Below, in pieces: positions 16,706 through 25,443 of a stretch of DNA of 53,386 nt (the first letter of the stretch is position 1; the number at the start of each line of letters is the position of its first letter). The DNA comes from Acidobacteria bacterium UBA2994 (GTDB lineage: Bacteria > Acidobacteriota > Vicinamibacteria > Vicinamibacterales > UBA8438): assembly GCA_002346545.1 (NCBI GenBank), contig DEAA01000009.1, positions 1 through 53,386 on the forward strand, written 5' to 3'. Below the pieces are notes generated by a model. The model was not told the origin of the DNA. It did no database searches and was given only the letters and a program-made list of their open reading frames with translations. The position numbers and the translations under genes are program-made.

Positions 16706-17554
16706 TCAGGGCCAACTTGCTCGGCGGGGATCCGCTGGGCTCTCGACTCCCTCACCGCGGTGCAAAGTGACGAGGAAAGTGATGACGGCGCCCGCGGTGC
16801 GAACGACCATCACAGTTTCGGCGTGCGCAATCTCAGGTTCCGCGTATCGACCGTGCCTGCCACCCGGGAGCTGATTCGAGTAGGCATACAGCTTGTCGAT
16901 CGCTTGCCGTAGCGGCGCATGGTAGCCGGGGCTATCTGGAAACAGGTTGCGTGCAACGTCAGAGAGAGTTGCCTTCGGACTTGACGCAACGATCTTCGCA
17001 ACCGCTTCGAGTGCATTGATTGCGTCCGCGACGGCGCCCTCCAGGTTCGCCGGCTTGCCGCGCAGGTTGCGCAGCGCGTTGAGGTACTGCTTGCGGACAG
17101 GCTCGAACTCGTCCGTCAACGATGCAAGGGCATCGTCCTCGTCGTGTCGAGTTTCGAACTCGTCAGCCGCTGGCTCGTAGAACTCGAATCGCCCGCTTCT
17201 CATCTCATAAGCGATCCCACTTCGAGAGAGAGCGCGGTTCGCGGCCCGCTCGATGTCTGAACGAGCTTGCCCCCTCGCGTTCGAGAACTCCGCTTCCAGA
17301 GCCTCGTACACATCGATCCAGCTCATCTGATCGAGGATCGCCCTTGCGGACTCGTCCGCGTACGAATCACTCCAGATGTTCGCGTCAGGAAGCTGTTGGG
17401 TGTGATCGCAGAGGGCCCGGTAGGCAGCGAGTGAACTCTTCCCGCCGCCACTGACGACATTCCAGAGCACAAGACGAACAGCATCGCTGTCGCACTCCAC
17501 CAACGTTCGCGAGGGCTCAGCGCGTGCGTACCCAAATCGATCTGCGAACGACAT
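16706..17554 (-). CDS. Abi_C-like (abortive infection C-terminal) protein
   Basis: 282 residues from the ATG at 17552-17554, which has a very good GAGGAGAGCG ahead of it; the longer frame upstream reads as low-complexity basic noise. The C-terminal part (AVADAINALEAVAKIV ... PLRQAIDKLYAYSNQLPGG, RHG, then a helix with AHAETVMVVRTAGAVITFLV) has the pattern of the abortive infection C-terminal domain, including the His-Gly step. The N-terminus has GGGKSS but not a proper Walker A, since the first Gly is missing. It is convergent with the Mrr-like gene. Call by motif only; effector mechanism unknown. Confidence 0.6.
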   Translation of the reverse strand: MSFADRFGYARAEPSRTLVECDSDAVRLVLWNVVSGGGKSSLAAYRALCDHTQQLPDANIWSDSYADESARAILDQMSWIDVYEALEAEFSNARGQARSDIERAANRALSRSGIAYEMRSGRFEFYEPAADEFETRHDEDDALASLTDEFEPVRKQYLNALRNLRGKPANLEGAVADAINALEAVAKIVASSPKATLSDVARNLFPDSPGYHAPLRQAIDKLYAYSNQLPGGRHGRYAEPEIAHAETVMVVRTAGAVITFLVTLHRGEGVESPADPRRASWP

Positions 17555-17920
17555 CGCTCTCCTCCCCGTACTGACAACATCTGCTCGCCCATTCTTTCGG
17601 AGTCTTCTTCGGATCACACCCGACCTTGACCTGCAAGACGCGTGGTGCCGCTGACGCGAGGTCGGCGACAACGGCGTCATGGTGGTCCGCAGTCCGGGCT
17701 CCGGAGCGCGGCGCGAACAACAGGCAGATGCGGCGACGGCAGTCATGACCACCGCTGCCGAGCGACGTCAATTAGCCGGAGTCCTCCGTGAGGACCGAGA
17801 CGATGTCCGGATACCTGGCGCTCAGGAAGACGACGCGCACGTAAGGTTCCGACTGTTCACCAAACGATTCCAGCGTCAGGATCGACGATTGCGACCGAAG
17901 CCAGAATCGAGGAACAAGGG
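17555..17920. other. Intergenic stretch with a doubtful overlapping frame and an ECF-type promoter
   Basis: On the minus strand a frame from TTG at 17771 to a stop at 17517 overlaps the start of the Abi_C-like gene by 38 bp. Its middle (DLASAAPRVLQVKVGCDP) looks more protein-like than chance, so it may be a decayed upstream gene or a very small partner. It has no good start signal. The right part holds the promoter for the wall enzyme, described separately. Nothing else seen. Confidence 0.35.
17842..17865 (+). promoter_or_regulatory. ECF-type promoter before the wall enzyme
   Basis: TAAGG at 17842-17846 and CAAAC at 17861-17865, the same spacing as in front of the 24.5, 26.1 and 28.5 kb genes. 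It lies 55 bp upstream of the start codon of the peptidoglycan enzyme. Confidence 0.6.
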
Positions 17921-20140
17921 ATGTCCGACCCATGGGTTCAGAACACGCAGCAATGGATCAATCTCACCTACCCGGGCATGCTGGGAATCCTGCCGCTTGT
18001 CGTTGACGGACAGACCGGATGGAACACGATCTACGCTCTCATCCGAGCCCTCCAGCACGAGCTCGGCATCACCGCGCTCTCGAACAATTTCGGACCGGGC
18101 ACCCTTGCCGCCCTCACCGCGGTGAGTCCGGTAAACGACAGCACCGTGAACAAGAACATCATCCGCATCGCGCAAGGTGCGATGTATTGCAAGGGCTACA
18201 ACGGTGGCAACGGCGCACTGGACGGCGTATGGGACGCGGTCCCAGTCGCGGGGATGCAGTCACTGCGAACGAACATGGGTCTATCTGCCGGGGACGGATC
18301 GATCGAGCCCAAGGTGTTCAAGGCACTACTGAACATGGATGCCTTCACTCTCGTGTCTGGCGGTACGAGCGCGATTCGTTCAATCCAGCAGTCACTAAAC
18401 GGCAGATACCTCCATCGACAGGACTTCTACGTCATCCCGACTGATGGCTACTACACACGTGACGTGCAGCGTGCCCTGATGTTCGCAATCCAATACGAAG
18501 TTGGAATCGCGGACGGCGTCGCGAACGGTAACTTCGGTCCGGCGACCAAGTCCGGGCTCCAAACGTACGGCGCACTCACGCTCGGCAGCACCGACACCAC
18601 AAGGTATCTCGTCCACCTATTCCAGGCCGCACTGATATTCAACGGCTACAGCGTCGCCTACGACGGCAACTACGGAAGCGGCACCCGAACGCAAACACTC
18701 GCGTTCCAAGAGTTCGTCGCACTCCCGCAGAACGGCAACGCCGACGTCCAGACCTGGGGCTCCCTCCTCGTCTCCACGGGCGACGCAGACCGGCCAGGCG
18801 CAGGAGCCGACTGTGTCACGACGCTCACCAGCGCCCGACTCACGACACTTCGTGGCGCCGGGTACGAGTACTTTGGCCGCTACCTCACCAACGCGACAGA
18901 TGACAACCCCGACAAGTGTTTCAAACCCGGCGAAGCCGCTCGGATCATCGCGGCTGGAGGGAAGATCTTCCCTCTTTTCCAGACCGGCGGCGGATCGCTC
19001 GAGCACTTCACCTACCAGCGTGGCAAGGAGGTCGCGGAGGAGGCTGCCAATGCCGCATGGTGGTACCGCATGCCAGCCAATGCCGTCATCTACTTCTCCG
19101 TAGACTTCGATGTGCAGGACTGGGAACTCACCGACTTCGTCATCCCGTACTTCCAAGGCGTCAACGAGATGATCGATGAGTTTGGTAGGAACTGGCGAGT
19201 CGGGGTCTACGGCCCACGCCACGCGTGCGCCCGTATCTCTGGCGAGGGACTAGCGACGTACAGCTTCGTCTCCGACATGTCCACAGGGTATGCCGGAAAT
19301 CTCACATATACGCTGCCTGCAAACTGGGCCTTCGATCAAATCCAGACCATCACCGTCGGAAGCGGAAGCGGAGCGGTCGAGATCGACAAGAACATCGTCT
19401 CGGGCCGCGACGCAGCTGTCTCAGCTCTCGCAGCTGCGGTCGGCGTCGGTGACGATCCGCAGATACCTTCTTCACAGCTAGACGCGTTCGAGTCGGAGTG
19501 GTACGGCGCATGCACCCGCTACCCCGACGAGCTCTTGGGTAGCACCACCCCTCAGCTGGAAGTGATGGCACTCAACCGGTCGAACGTCAAGACGAAGGTG
19601 GAGAGCCATGACGCGTTCATCACGAACCTCGCCAGCGAGTACAACATCTACAAGGCGCTGATCATGACCCCGCTGATCTGGGAGTCGATGGTTATCAACA
19701 TAGGTGACGATGTCCAGGACGGCCGGGTGATCGCGTACTACGCAGCGGTGCTCGCGGGTCAAGCCCCACCAGCCCTGTCCGTCGACGACAGTTCTACGGG
19801 ACCCTGTCAGATCTTCGCGCGAACCGGCATTGACGCTCGAAACTGGGCGCGGAGCAGAGGTTTCATCACGGATGGTCCGTACAGCGCGAGCGTCCCGCAG
19901 GACATGTTCGACGTGTGGGAAGGTCTGCACAACGACGAGGAGTTCAACATCGAGACCGCGATGTTCGAGATGATGCGTCAAGCCGAGGTCCGCTCGAGCA
20001 TGGCTCCGTCCAGCCTCCGCGATCTCACTCCGAGCCAGGTTCTCCAGATGTGCTGGGGGTACAACGGGGACGTCTACTATGGCCGCCATCGCGCCCAGCT
20101 CTACTACACGATCATGCGGTGGGAGGATTCATTCCGTTGA
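17921..20140 (+). CDS. Peptidoglycan-targeting enzyme: PG-binding repeats + DUF1906 + lysozyme-like domain
   Basis: 739 residues. Residues 1-about 290 hold three to four degenerate peptidoglycan-binding repeats (GNFGPATKSGL, DGNYGSGTRTQTLAFQ). From about 298 to 505 comes a DUF1906 (GH25-like, Rv2525c-type) domain: GADCV, YFGRYL, PLFQTGG, IYFSVDFD with paired acidic residues, and VGVYGPRHAC. The last about 170 residues look like a lysozyme/transglycosylase fold, with LIWES (candidate catalytic Glu) and SSTGPCQIF, matching the SxGxxQI step. No signal peptide or TM segment is seen, which is odd for a wall enzyme. An ECF-type promoter lies upstream, shared with the secreted proteins. It could remodel the wall or act against other cells. 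Confidence 0.75.
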   Translation: MSDPWVQNTQQWINLTYPGMLGILPLVVDGQTGWNTIYALIRALQHELGITALSNNFGPGTLAALTAVSPVNDSTVNKNIIRIAQGAMYCKGYNGGNGALDGVWDAVPVAGMQSLRTNMGLSAGDGSIEPKVFKALLNMDAFTLVSGGTSAIRSIQQSLNGRYLHRQDFYVIPTDGYYTRDVQRALMFAIQYEVGIADGVANGNFGPATKSGLQTYGALTLGSTDTTRYLVHLFQAALIFNGYSVAYDGNYGSGTRTQTLAFQEFVALPQNGNADVQTWGSLLVSTGDADRPGAGADCVTTLTSARLTTLRGAGYEYFGRYLTNATDDNPDKCFKPGEAARIIAAGGKIFPLFQTGGGSLEHFTYQRGKEVAEEAANAAWWYRMPANAVIYFSVDFDVQDWELTDFVIPYFQGVNEMIDEFGRNWRVGVYGPRHACARISGEGLATYSFVSDMSTGYAGNLTYTLPANWAFDQIQTITVGSGSGAVEIDKNIVSGRDAAVSALAAAVGVGDDPQIPSSQLDAFESEWYGACTRYPDELLGSTTPQLEVMALNRSNVKTKVESHDAFITNLASEYNIYKALIMTPLIWESMVINIGDDVQDGRVIAYYAAVLAGQAPPALSVDDSSTGPCQIFARTGIDARNWARSRGFITDGPYSASVPQDMFDVWEGLHNDEEFNIETAMFEMMRQAEVRSSMAPSSLRDLTPSQVLQMCWGYNGDVYYGRHRAQLYYTIMRWEDSFR

Positions 20141-20216
20141 ACGTCGCCCATCGCACCCTGACCCCGGTCCAAACATGCTGAATACGGACCGCACCTCACA
20201 CACGTATCATCGGCAC

Positions 20217-20603
20217 ATGACCACCGCTGCCAGTCTCGACCGCGTGGGGGAGCCTGTGCTCTCCGGGTGGAAGACGACCGGCCACGCGATTGGCTTCTGG
20301 CTTCTCGCAGCGATGGGCATCGTCGTGACGACCGGGGCCTGGTTCTGGCTCGCGATCGTCGGTTTAGAGGAGACCACCGAACAGCCCAAGGCCCTCGCCT
20401 CGGGGACAACTATGACGGGCACCGCACTCTTCTTTGGTGTCGTACCGCTGGTTGCGGTGCACCTCGTAGGATTCGCAATCCTCATGTCGTACGGAGCATC
20501 GAGGCGACACAACCGGCAATCCGGGCTCTGGCTGGGCGCTGGGGCGACGATTGCCGCGTCGTCAATCGGGCTCACGGTGCTCTTGCTCTTCCTCTACGCC
20601 TAG
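20217..20603 (+). CDS. Small three-TM membrane protein
   Basis: 128 residues with three hydrophobic segments (about 24-50, 69-92 and 104-126). No family recognised. It follows the wall enzyme by 76 bp on the same strand and could be co-transcribed. Its stop lies about 40 bp before the left end of the IS5-family element. It could be an immunity or anchoring partner of the wall enzyme, by position only. Confidence 0.55.
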   Translation: MTTAASLDRVGEPVLSGWKTTGHAIGFWLLAAMGIVVTTGAWFWLAIVGLEETTEQPKALASGTTMTGTALFFGVVPLVAVHLVGFAILMSYGASRRHNRQSGLWLGAGATIAASSIGLTVLLLFLYA

Positions 20604-20646
20604 CCTGCATCGATGAGACACGAGGGTTCGGCGGAGTTGCGCCTAG

Positions 20647-21585
20647 GCCGTGTTGATCAAGAGCTTTCGCTCCCCGCTGGGACAGTCTTGAACGGTGACG
20701 CGACAGGAGATCTCTGACGAGGTGTGGTCCGTGATGGAGCCGTTGATGCCGACGGTGTCGGGTCGGTCGAGGCCGTGGACCGATCATCGGCTGGCTATCG
20801 AGGGGATGGCGTGGAAGTATCGCACGGGTGCGCCGTGGCGTGACGTGCCGGAGCGGTTCGGGAAGTGGAACTCGATCTACAAGCGGTTCAGCCGGTGGGC
20901 CGAGGACGGCACTTGGGAGAAGCTGCTCGCTGAGGTGCAGAAGCAGGCCGACGCCGCAGGGAAGATCGATTGGGTCGTCTCGATCGACTCGACGATCGCG
21001 CGTGTTCATCAGCACGGCGCGACCCTGAATCGGGACACAGGGGGCTCTTCCGAATCACAAGAATCCGTGGTTCGAGCCGCCTGATCACGGGATCGGTCGC
21101 TCCCGTGGCGGGCTCACGACCAAGCTGCACTTGGTCTGCGACGGTCGCGGCCGGCCGCTGGGGATGATGATCACCGGCGGGAACATCAACGACACCACGA
21201 TGATGACCGCCGTCCTTGAGGACATCCGCGTCCCCCGCGATGGGAAGGGCCGCCCCCGCACCCGTCCCGATCGGGTGCTCGCCGACAAGGGCTACCCGTC
21301 GAAGGCAAACCGTGCCTGGCTCCGTGACCGCGGGATCGCGGCGACGATCCCGGAGCGTGACGACCAGATCGCGCACCGGCGGAAGAAGCCTGGCCGACCA
21401 ATCGACTTCGGCGACCAGCAGCAGGAACGCTACAAGGGTCGCAACATCGTCGAACGCTGCTTCAACAAGCTCAAGCAGTGGCGCGGCATCGCGATGCGCT
21501 CTGACAAGACCGCCCGCAGCTACCGCGCCGCCGTCAGCCTCGCCGCCACGCTGATCTGGATCAAATCAGACTTGATCAACACGGC
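20647..21585 (+). mobile_element. IS5-family insertion sequence (IS427-like)
   Basis: 939 bp bounded by perfect 15-bp inverted repeats (GCCGTGTTGATCAAG and its complement), flanked on both sides by CTAG (20643-20646 and 21586-21589), the usual target duplication of this group. It contains one transposase split over two frames. Perfect ends and duplication suggest a recent insertion. A decayed relative of the same transposase lies at 30.65 kb. Confidence 0.9.
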
Positions 21586-21589
21586 CTAG
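20695..21589 (+). CDS. IS5-family transposase in two overlapping frames
   Basis: First frame: GTG at 20695 to a stop at 21084, ending in the first part of the DDE domain (WVVSIDSTIARVHQHGA, first Asp). Second frame: readable from about 21042 (PNHKNPWFEPPDHGIGRSRGG) to TAG at 21589, with the second Asp (LADKGYPSKANR) and the Glu region (GRNIVERCFNKLKQWRG). The join needs a +1 (or -2) shift around the AGGGGGCTCTT at 21039-21049, either programmed frameshifting or a one-base defect. The stop codon is supplied by the CTAG target duplication. Confidence 0.85.
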
Positions 21590-21678
21590 CACTCAACGAC
21601 AAGATGCCCGCTGGACGGAGAGCCCTCCAGCTCCCTCCTCACCCTGCTCACTCATGTTTTCCCCGGAGAACTGCGCTG

Positions 21679-22146
21679 ATGACGACGAGGCCCCGGGCAT
21701 GGTCGTCCGCTCGAACCACTTCGTCCGAGTCCCCAAACGAGATGAGTCGCTCCAATGACCTGAACGATTCGTCAAATGAGGGGGGGTCGCCAGGAACAGC
21801 GGGCGTTATCGCAAGCGGCGTTCTCGCTTGTCTTGCGGGCCTCGCCGGGATTCTCTCACTCGGCATGACGGGGCTCGCGTGGTACAACGGAGAGCTGCGT
21901 GAGACAACAAGCTACGACTCGACCGAGGCAGGTATCGGCTACGGCATCGCGTGCTTCCTCTGGGTGGTGGCGGCTGCGCTGATCATCGTTGCGTTCGTGC
22001 TGGCACTAATACAGGCGCGGCGACAGCCGGAGCGTCGGAAGTTCTTTCTCGCTCTTGCCGGCCTTGTGCCCGCGGGGTGCGCGGTCGTCGTGGCCATCGG
22101 ATGGTTCTTGCTGCTCGCGCCAGGAGGCGCGACCTTCGCGCCGTAA
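21679..22146 (+). CDS. Small membrane protein, unknown
   Basis: 155 residues; a hydrophilic Ser/Asn-rich N-terminus and three hydrophobic segments (about 40-65, 88-112 and 124-150). An alternative start is the ATG at 21742, nearer to the first TM. No family recognised. It begins 90 bp right of the IS and is convergent with the secreted I36-like gene. It may have been separated from the 20.2-kb membrane gene by the IS. Confidence 0.5.
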   Translation: MTTRPRAWSSARTTSSESPNEMSRSNDLNDSSNEGGSPGTAGVIASGVLACLAGLAGILSLGMTGLAWYNGELRETTSYDSTEAGIGYGIACFLWVVAAALIIVAFVLALIQARRQPERRKFFLALAGLVPAGCAVVVAIGWFLLLAPGGATFAP

Positions 22147-22223
22147 GGCACCTGCCGCGCCCCCTCCCCCAATGAGGCGTACACCACCTGCTGGTTGCCT
22201 GCAGACGTGTCGCTGAGGGTTCG

Positions 22224-22721
22224 TCAGCTCACGCAGGTCAGTTTCGTGATGCTGGTGGAAGCGTAGGCGAGGGAGCCACCGGCGCTGACCGTGGCGAGGA
22301 CGGTGCCGCTGGAGTTCTTGCCCTGCACGTAGCCGCTGCTGCGTGCGTTCGCGAGCGATCGGACGACGCTGAGAGCGCCCGTTGACTGTGTCGTGTTGCA
22401 GGCGGAGAAGCTGAGCTTGCTTCCCGAGAGATTGTACCCGGAGTAGGCGCAGTAGTAGCCGGTTGCGCAGGACCCGACCGCCATCGTGGTGATCAGACCC
22501 TCGTCGGCCGCAAGAGTGAGTATCACCGCCCCGTCCTCCCAGGTGACCTCGTTGGGTGCTGTCTGGGATCCACCGGGGAACTCCGCGAGCACGGCGTCAA
22601 CGCGGGCTTGGAGCTCGCTGGTATCGTCCGCGTACGCCGCGACACCAGGCGTGAACAGAGCCAGGGCAAGAGCACCTACAGCGGCAAGAACGGCGAGTCG
22701 ACGAGAACGGGTACCGGTCAT
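22224..22721 (-). CDS. Secreted I36-like (peptidase-inhibitor-type) protein
   Basis: 165 residues. Sec signal peptide with cleavage expected after AYA (residue 31). The mature part carries CATGYYCAYSGYNLSGSK and a later Cys pair, the pattern of peptidase inhibitor family I36/small beta-gamma-crystallin-like domains of actinobacteria. It is the third gene of the sigma operon: its ATG is 2 bp after the stop of the putative anti-sigma gene. So the sigma factor, its membrane partner and this exported protein are co-expressed. Inhibitor function is by family resemblance only. Confidence 0.65.
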   Translation of the reverse strand: MTGTRSRRLAVLAAVGALALALFTPGVAAYADDTSELQARVDAVLAEFPGGSQTAPNEVTWEDGAVILTLAADEGLITTMAVGSCATGYYCAYSGYNLSGSKLSFSACNTTQSTGALSVVRSLANARSSGYVQGKNSSGTVLATVSAGGSLAYASTSITKLTCVS

Positions 22722-22722
22722 T

Positions 22723-23733
22723 TCATCTCCATATCGTGTAGTCAGTCACGGCGCCGGCGGGAATCCCGAAGTCCGGGAGTCCGTCGATCGTGTTGGTCTC
22801 TGCCGCGAGGATTCGCCAGGAGGCAGGGTCAATGATGAGTCGGGTGCGGTAGTCGGGCTGAAGGTCGGTGGGCTCGGTGTTCAGCACTACCCCGGACCGA
22901 CCGGCCCGGTCGGTCGTCTCCCCCGCCACTGTGACACCGGCCGCGTCGAGGACAACTGTGATCGCGGCGCGCTGTGCCGCTTCGCTGAGCGTCCACACTT
23001 GCATCAGGGAGGTGACCGCGAGGACGTAGTCGCCCGCCGACGGCGCGTCAGCGTCAGTCCCGCCTTGTTCCCTCAGGAAGGCTTGGAGGTAGGCGCGCAT
23101 GCCGTCGACGTCATCAGGTGGCGCGGTGGGGAACGGCGTGACGAGCTCGCCAGGCGCCCAACTGTCCTCGTAGAGGATCGTGCCTGTCGCCTCCGCGGAC
23201 GCTGGTACCGGTTCAATCGGGGAGCCGTCGGCGGACATGGGGACTCCGGCGATGACCCGACTCGTGCCAGAGAGATCGTCGTTCCACTCGATCTGCGTCC
23301 GCTGCGGCTGTATGAATGTCGCGGTGGGGCTGTCCAGGTCGAGCTGCACGAACCAGCCTTCCCACTCCGCACCGCGGCGGGACTCGGCAACCTCAGGAGC
23401 TGGGACACCGGTCATCGATTCCTCCAGCAGTGTCTCCACAGTCCAGGAAGTCGGTTCGAGCGGCAACCGGTCCGGCGTGATCGCGACGGCGGGCACCGGC
23501 CGCAAGATCACGAGCGCGATCACGGCGACGACGGTCACGGCTGCCGCGAAGCCTGATCCGGCGAGCACCAGTGGCCGCCATACACGACGCGGCGAGACTG
23601 ACCGCGCTGATCGATCCCATTGAGGCGTGCGGCGTCCGGTGAGCAAGTCATCCAACGTTTTCACCGCGTGCTCGGGCAGGGGCTGTCCCTCATGAGGATT
23701 GGCCTTGCGAAGGCGCCGACTCAGATCATCCAT
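22723..23733 (-). CDS. Membrane-anchored protein, putative anti-sigma factor (CU044_5270-like)
   Basis: 336 residues from the ATG at 23731-23733, overlapping the sigma-factor stop by 8 bp. About 53 cytoplasmic residues, one TM segment (54-78) and an extracellular domain of about 255 residues resembling the CU044_5270 family that accompanies ECF sigma factors in actinobacteria. Overlap with the sigma gene, one TM and the inside/outside layout are typical of an anti-sigma factor that holds the sigma until an envelope signal arrives. The zinc-binding HxxxCxxC of ZAS-type anti-sigmas is absent, so the role is inferred from context. Confidence 0.65.
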   Translation of the reverse strand: MDDLSRRLRKANPHEGQPLPEHAVKTLDDLLTGRRTPQWDRSARSVSPRRVWRPLVLAGSGFAAAVTVVAVIALVILRPVPAVAITPDRLPLEPTSWTVETLLEESMTGVPAPEVAESRRGAEWEGWFVQLDLDSPTATFIQPQRTQIEWNDDLSGTSRVIAGVPMSADGSPIEPVPASAEATGTILYEDSWAPGELVTPFPTAPPDDVDGMRAYLQAFLREQGGTDADAPSAGDYVLAVTSLMQVWTLSEAAQRAAITVVLDAAGVTVAGETTDRAGRSGVVLNTEPTDLQPDYRTRLIIDPASWRILAAETNTIDGLPDFGIPAGAVTDYTIWR

Positions 23734-24259
23734 CCAAATCACCACCCTCAACCAACCTCGGCGAGATGCTCATGTGGGACTCCTCCATGAGCATCGAACG
23801 GATCTTTGCCCGGGCGCGAGTGAGTCGCACCCATACTGCCCCCGTGGAGCAATCCAGGAACGTCGCCGCCTCAGATGCTGACAGGCCGTCCCAGTAGGTG
23901 AGTTGCAGCACCAGCGCGTCAGCAGGGCGCAGCCGGGCCATCGCCGCTCTCACCTCCAAGTCGTCCTCGTTCTCGTTCCGCGCCGCTGCGGTGAGTTCTT
24001 CGATCACAATCCGCTGCATGCGAGCCTGGGCACGGTCGCGTCGCTGGTACTCGTTTCCGATCAGGTTGCGAGCCGCGCGAATTAGCCATCCGACCGTAAT
24101 GGTCACTCCATTTTTTTGTTTCTCCAGGGCCCGGGCGTAGGTCTCCGCAGTAAGGTCTTCAGCAAGCGCATGGTCGTTCACGCGCTGGTAGATGTAACGC
24201 AGGATCGTCCGGTAGCTACGTTTGTAGAGAGTCGTGAAGTCCTCCGGGTCCGGCTCCAC
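23726..24259 (-). CDS. ECF-type RNA polymerase sigma factor
   Basis: 177 residues from GTG at 24257-24259, with GGGGGAG five bases ahead. Region 2: FTTLYKRSYRTILRYIYQRV...LAEDLTAETYARAL. Region 4: LRPADALVLQLTYWDGLSASEAATFLDCSTGAVWVRL, an HTH, then TRARAKIR. No region 3, so ECF. It directs RNA polymerase to its own promoters. A TAAGG/CAAAC pair 43 bp upstream of its start suggests autoregulation, and four more copies of that motif lie before other genes of this module. It is followed by the putative anti-sigma and I36-like genes. Confidence 0.92.
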   Translation of the reverse strand: MEPDPEDFTTLYKRSYRTILRYIYQRVNDHALAEDLTAETYARALEKQKNGVTITVGWLIRAARNLIGNEYQRRDRAQARMQRIVIEELTAAARNENEDDLEVRAAMARLRPADALVLQLTYWDGLSASEAATFLDCSTGAVWVRLTRARAKIRSMLMEESHMSISPRLVEGGDLDG

Positions 24260-24302
24260 GTCTACTCCCCCGCGTTCATGACCAATCACACTCACATGAC
24301 TT

Positions 24303-24327
24303 GTTTGGCGAGAACGTCGAATCCTTA
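24303..24327 (-). promoter_or_regulatory. ECF-type promoter of the sigma operon (autoregulatory)
   Basis: Minus strand: TAAGG at 24327-24323 and CAAAC at 24307-24303. The spacing is one base longer than in the other four copies. It lies 43 bp before the sigma start. Confidence 0.55.
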
Positions 24328-24394
24328 CACCGGCTCTCGAAGACCCCGAATGCGACCGCGGCCCACCCCCAGCAGTCGTCCGCCGCGCCGCACG

Positions 24395-24418
24395 TAAGGA
24401 TTCCCTGCTCCCGCAAAC
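24395..24418 (+). promoter_or_regulatory. ECF-type promoter before the 194-aa secreted protein gene
   Basis: TAAGGATTCC from 24395 and CAAACACTACT from 24414. Nearly the same 30 bases recur at 26008 before the second secreted protein gene. About 112 bp upstream of the start codon. Confidence 0.6.
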
Positions 24419-24530
24419 ACTACTCAGCACACGCGTCAGATCGGGGCCCGCGAGCACGGCGATACTGCTGCCGATGATCGTGCCGAACCCTGTGCAATGG
24501 CGGAGCGAACCAGGGCAGAGAGGGAGACCC

Positions 24531-25115
24531 ATGAGGACTATGAGACAAGCCCGACTGGTGAAGACGACGATCGGACTGCTCGCACTCGCGGGTACTCTTC
24601 TGGGCGGCGCGCCGGCTTTTGCGAACGGTGACACCGGTACCGGAACCGACAACAACCAGGACGACTCCGGCACGGTCTTCATCGATGGCCGTACATTCGG
24701 GCCGGAGGACGGCGTCGAGGTCACCGAGGAGTGGGTCGTGCTCCCCGAGCCGGGCTCCGGTGGGACTGTCGGTGTCGAATGGCCATCGACGCCACCACCG
24801 GGAATGGTTACGCCGATGGTGTACTGGGGCTCGAGCTATGCGTATTCGACCGAGACCGCGTGGGTGTGGTACGAGGGACACGCGAAGGCTGCTGCGAATG
24901 TCTATAGCGGTCAGCGAATCATCCAGGTATGCATCCAATTCCAGCGCTCCGGCGTCGGAATCGCTGACAAGAGGTGTTCCTCTGCGAGCAGCAACGGCTC
25001 CTACTGGTCATCGGGGCCTGACGTCGTTTCGTATGCCACGGACTCACTCGGATTCGATGACCCGCAGACGATCATGTACATCTGGACGACGCGCATCAAC
25101 CCGCAGATCCTGTGA
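24531..25115 (+). CDS. Secreted protein A, unknown
   Basis: 194 residues; ATG at 24531 after AGGGAG. Signal peptide with cleavage expected after APAFA (residue 31), aligning position by position with the signal of the protein at 26.1 kb. The mature part starts Asp/Thr-rich, then has an aromatic-rich domain (SYAYSTETAWVWYEG) with two cysteines. No family recognised. It is read away from the sigma gene and is preceded by the ECF-type motif, so it is likely a regulon member. Confidence 0.65.
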   Translation: MRTMRQARLVKTTIGLLALAGTLLGGAPAFANGDTGTGTDNNQDDSGTVFIDGRTFGPEDGVEVTEEWVVLPEPGSGGTVGVEWPSTPPPGMVTPMVYWGSSYAYSTETAWVWYEGHAKAAANVYSGQRIIQVCIQFQRSGVGIADKRCSSASSNGSYWSSGPDVVSYATDSLGFDDPQTIMYIWTTRINPQIL

Positions 25116-25200
25116 GAATCACGCAGGTCTGGTCGTCTTGCGGCGCGCGGGTCGGGTCTCTCCATTGGTGTGAGACGCCGCCCCGTGCCCACGCGCCTGA

Positions 25201-25443
25201 CTATTCGCTGAGAACCCCGGGCGAGGCTGTCCCGTCGTCGTCGGCACGATACGTCAGTATGTCTGCGGGTTGGCATGCGAGCACCTCGCAAATCGCGGCG
25301 AGCGTGGTGAAGCGCACCGCCTTGGCGCGGCCGTTCTTGAGGACGAACACGTTGGCGGGTGTGATGCCGATCGCCGCGGCGAGCTCGGCGACCGTGAGCT
25401 CGGACCTCCTGAGCTGCTCATCGAGATGAACGTCGATCGGCAC
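25201..25443 (-). CDS. XRE-family HTH regulator (YozG-like)
   Basis: 80 residues from GTG at 25441-25443, which overlaps the last base of the upstream stop (TAGTG). It is a single HTH of the YozG/Cro type: LTVAELAAAIGITPANVFVLKNGRAKAVRFTTL..., then CQPADILTY. Such short regulators are usually paired with a DUF2975 membrane protein, as here. It probably represses its own operon through the AT-rich palindrome upstream. Confidence 0.85.
   Translation of the reverse strand: MPIDVHLDEQLRRSELTVAELAAAIGITPANVFVLKNGRAKAVRFTTLAAICEVLACQPADILTYRADDDGTASPGVLSE

Noticed and set aside
17395..17480. A nucleotide-binding P-loop in the Abi_C-like protein (GGGKSS)
   Set aside because: The GxxxxGK[ST] pattern is not met because the first Gly is missing, and no Walker B is seen.
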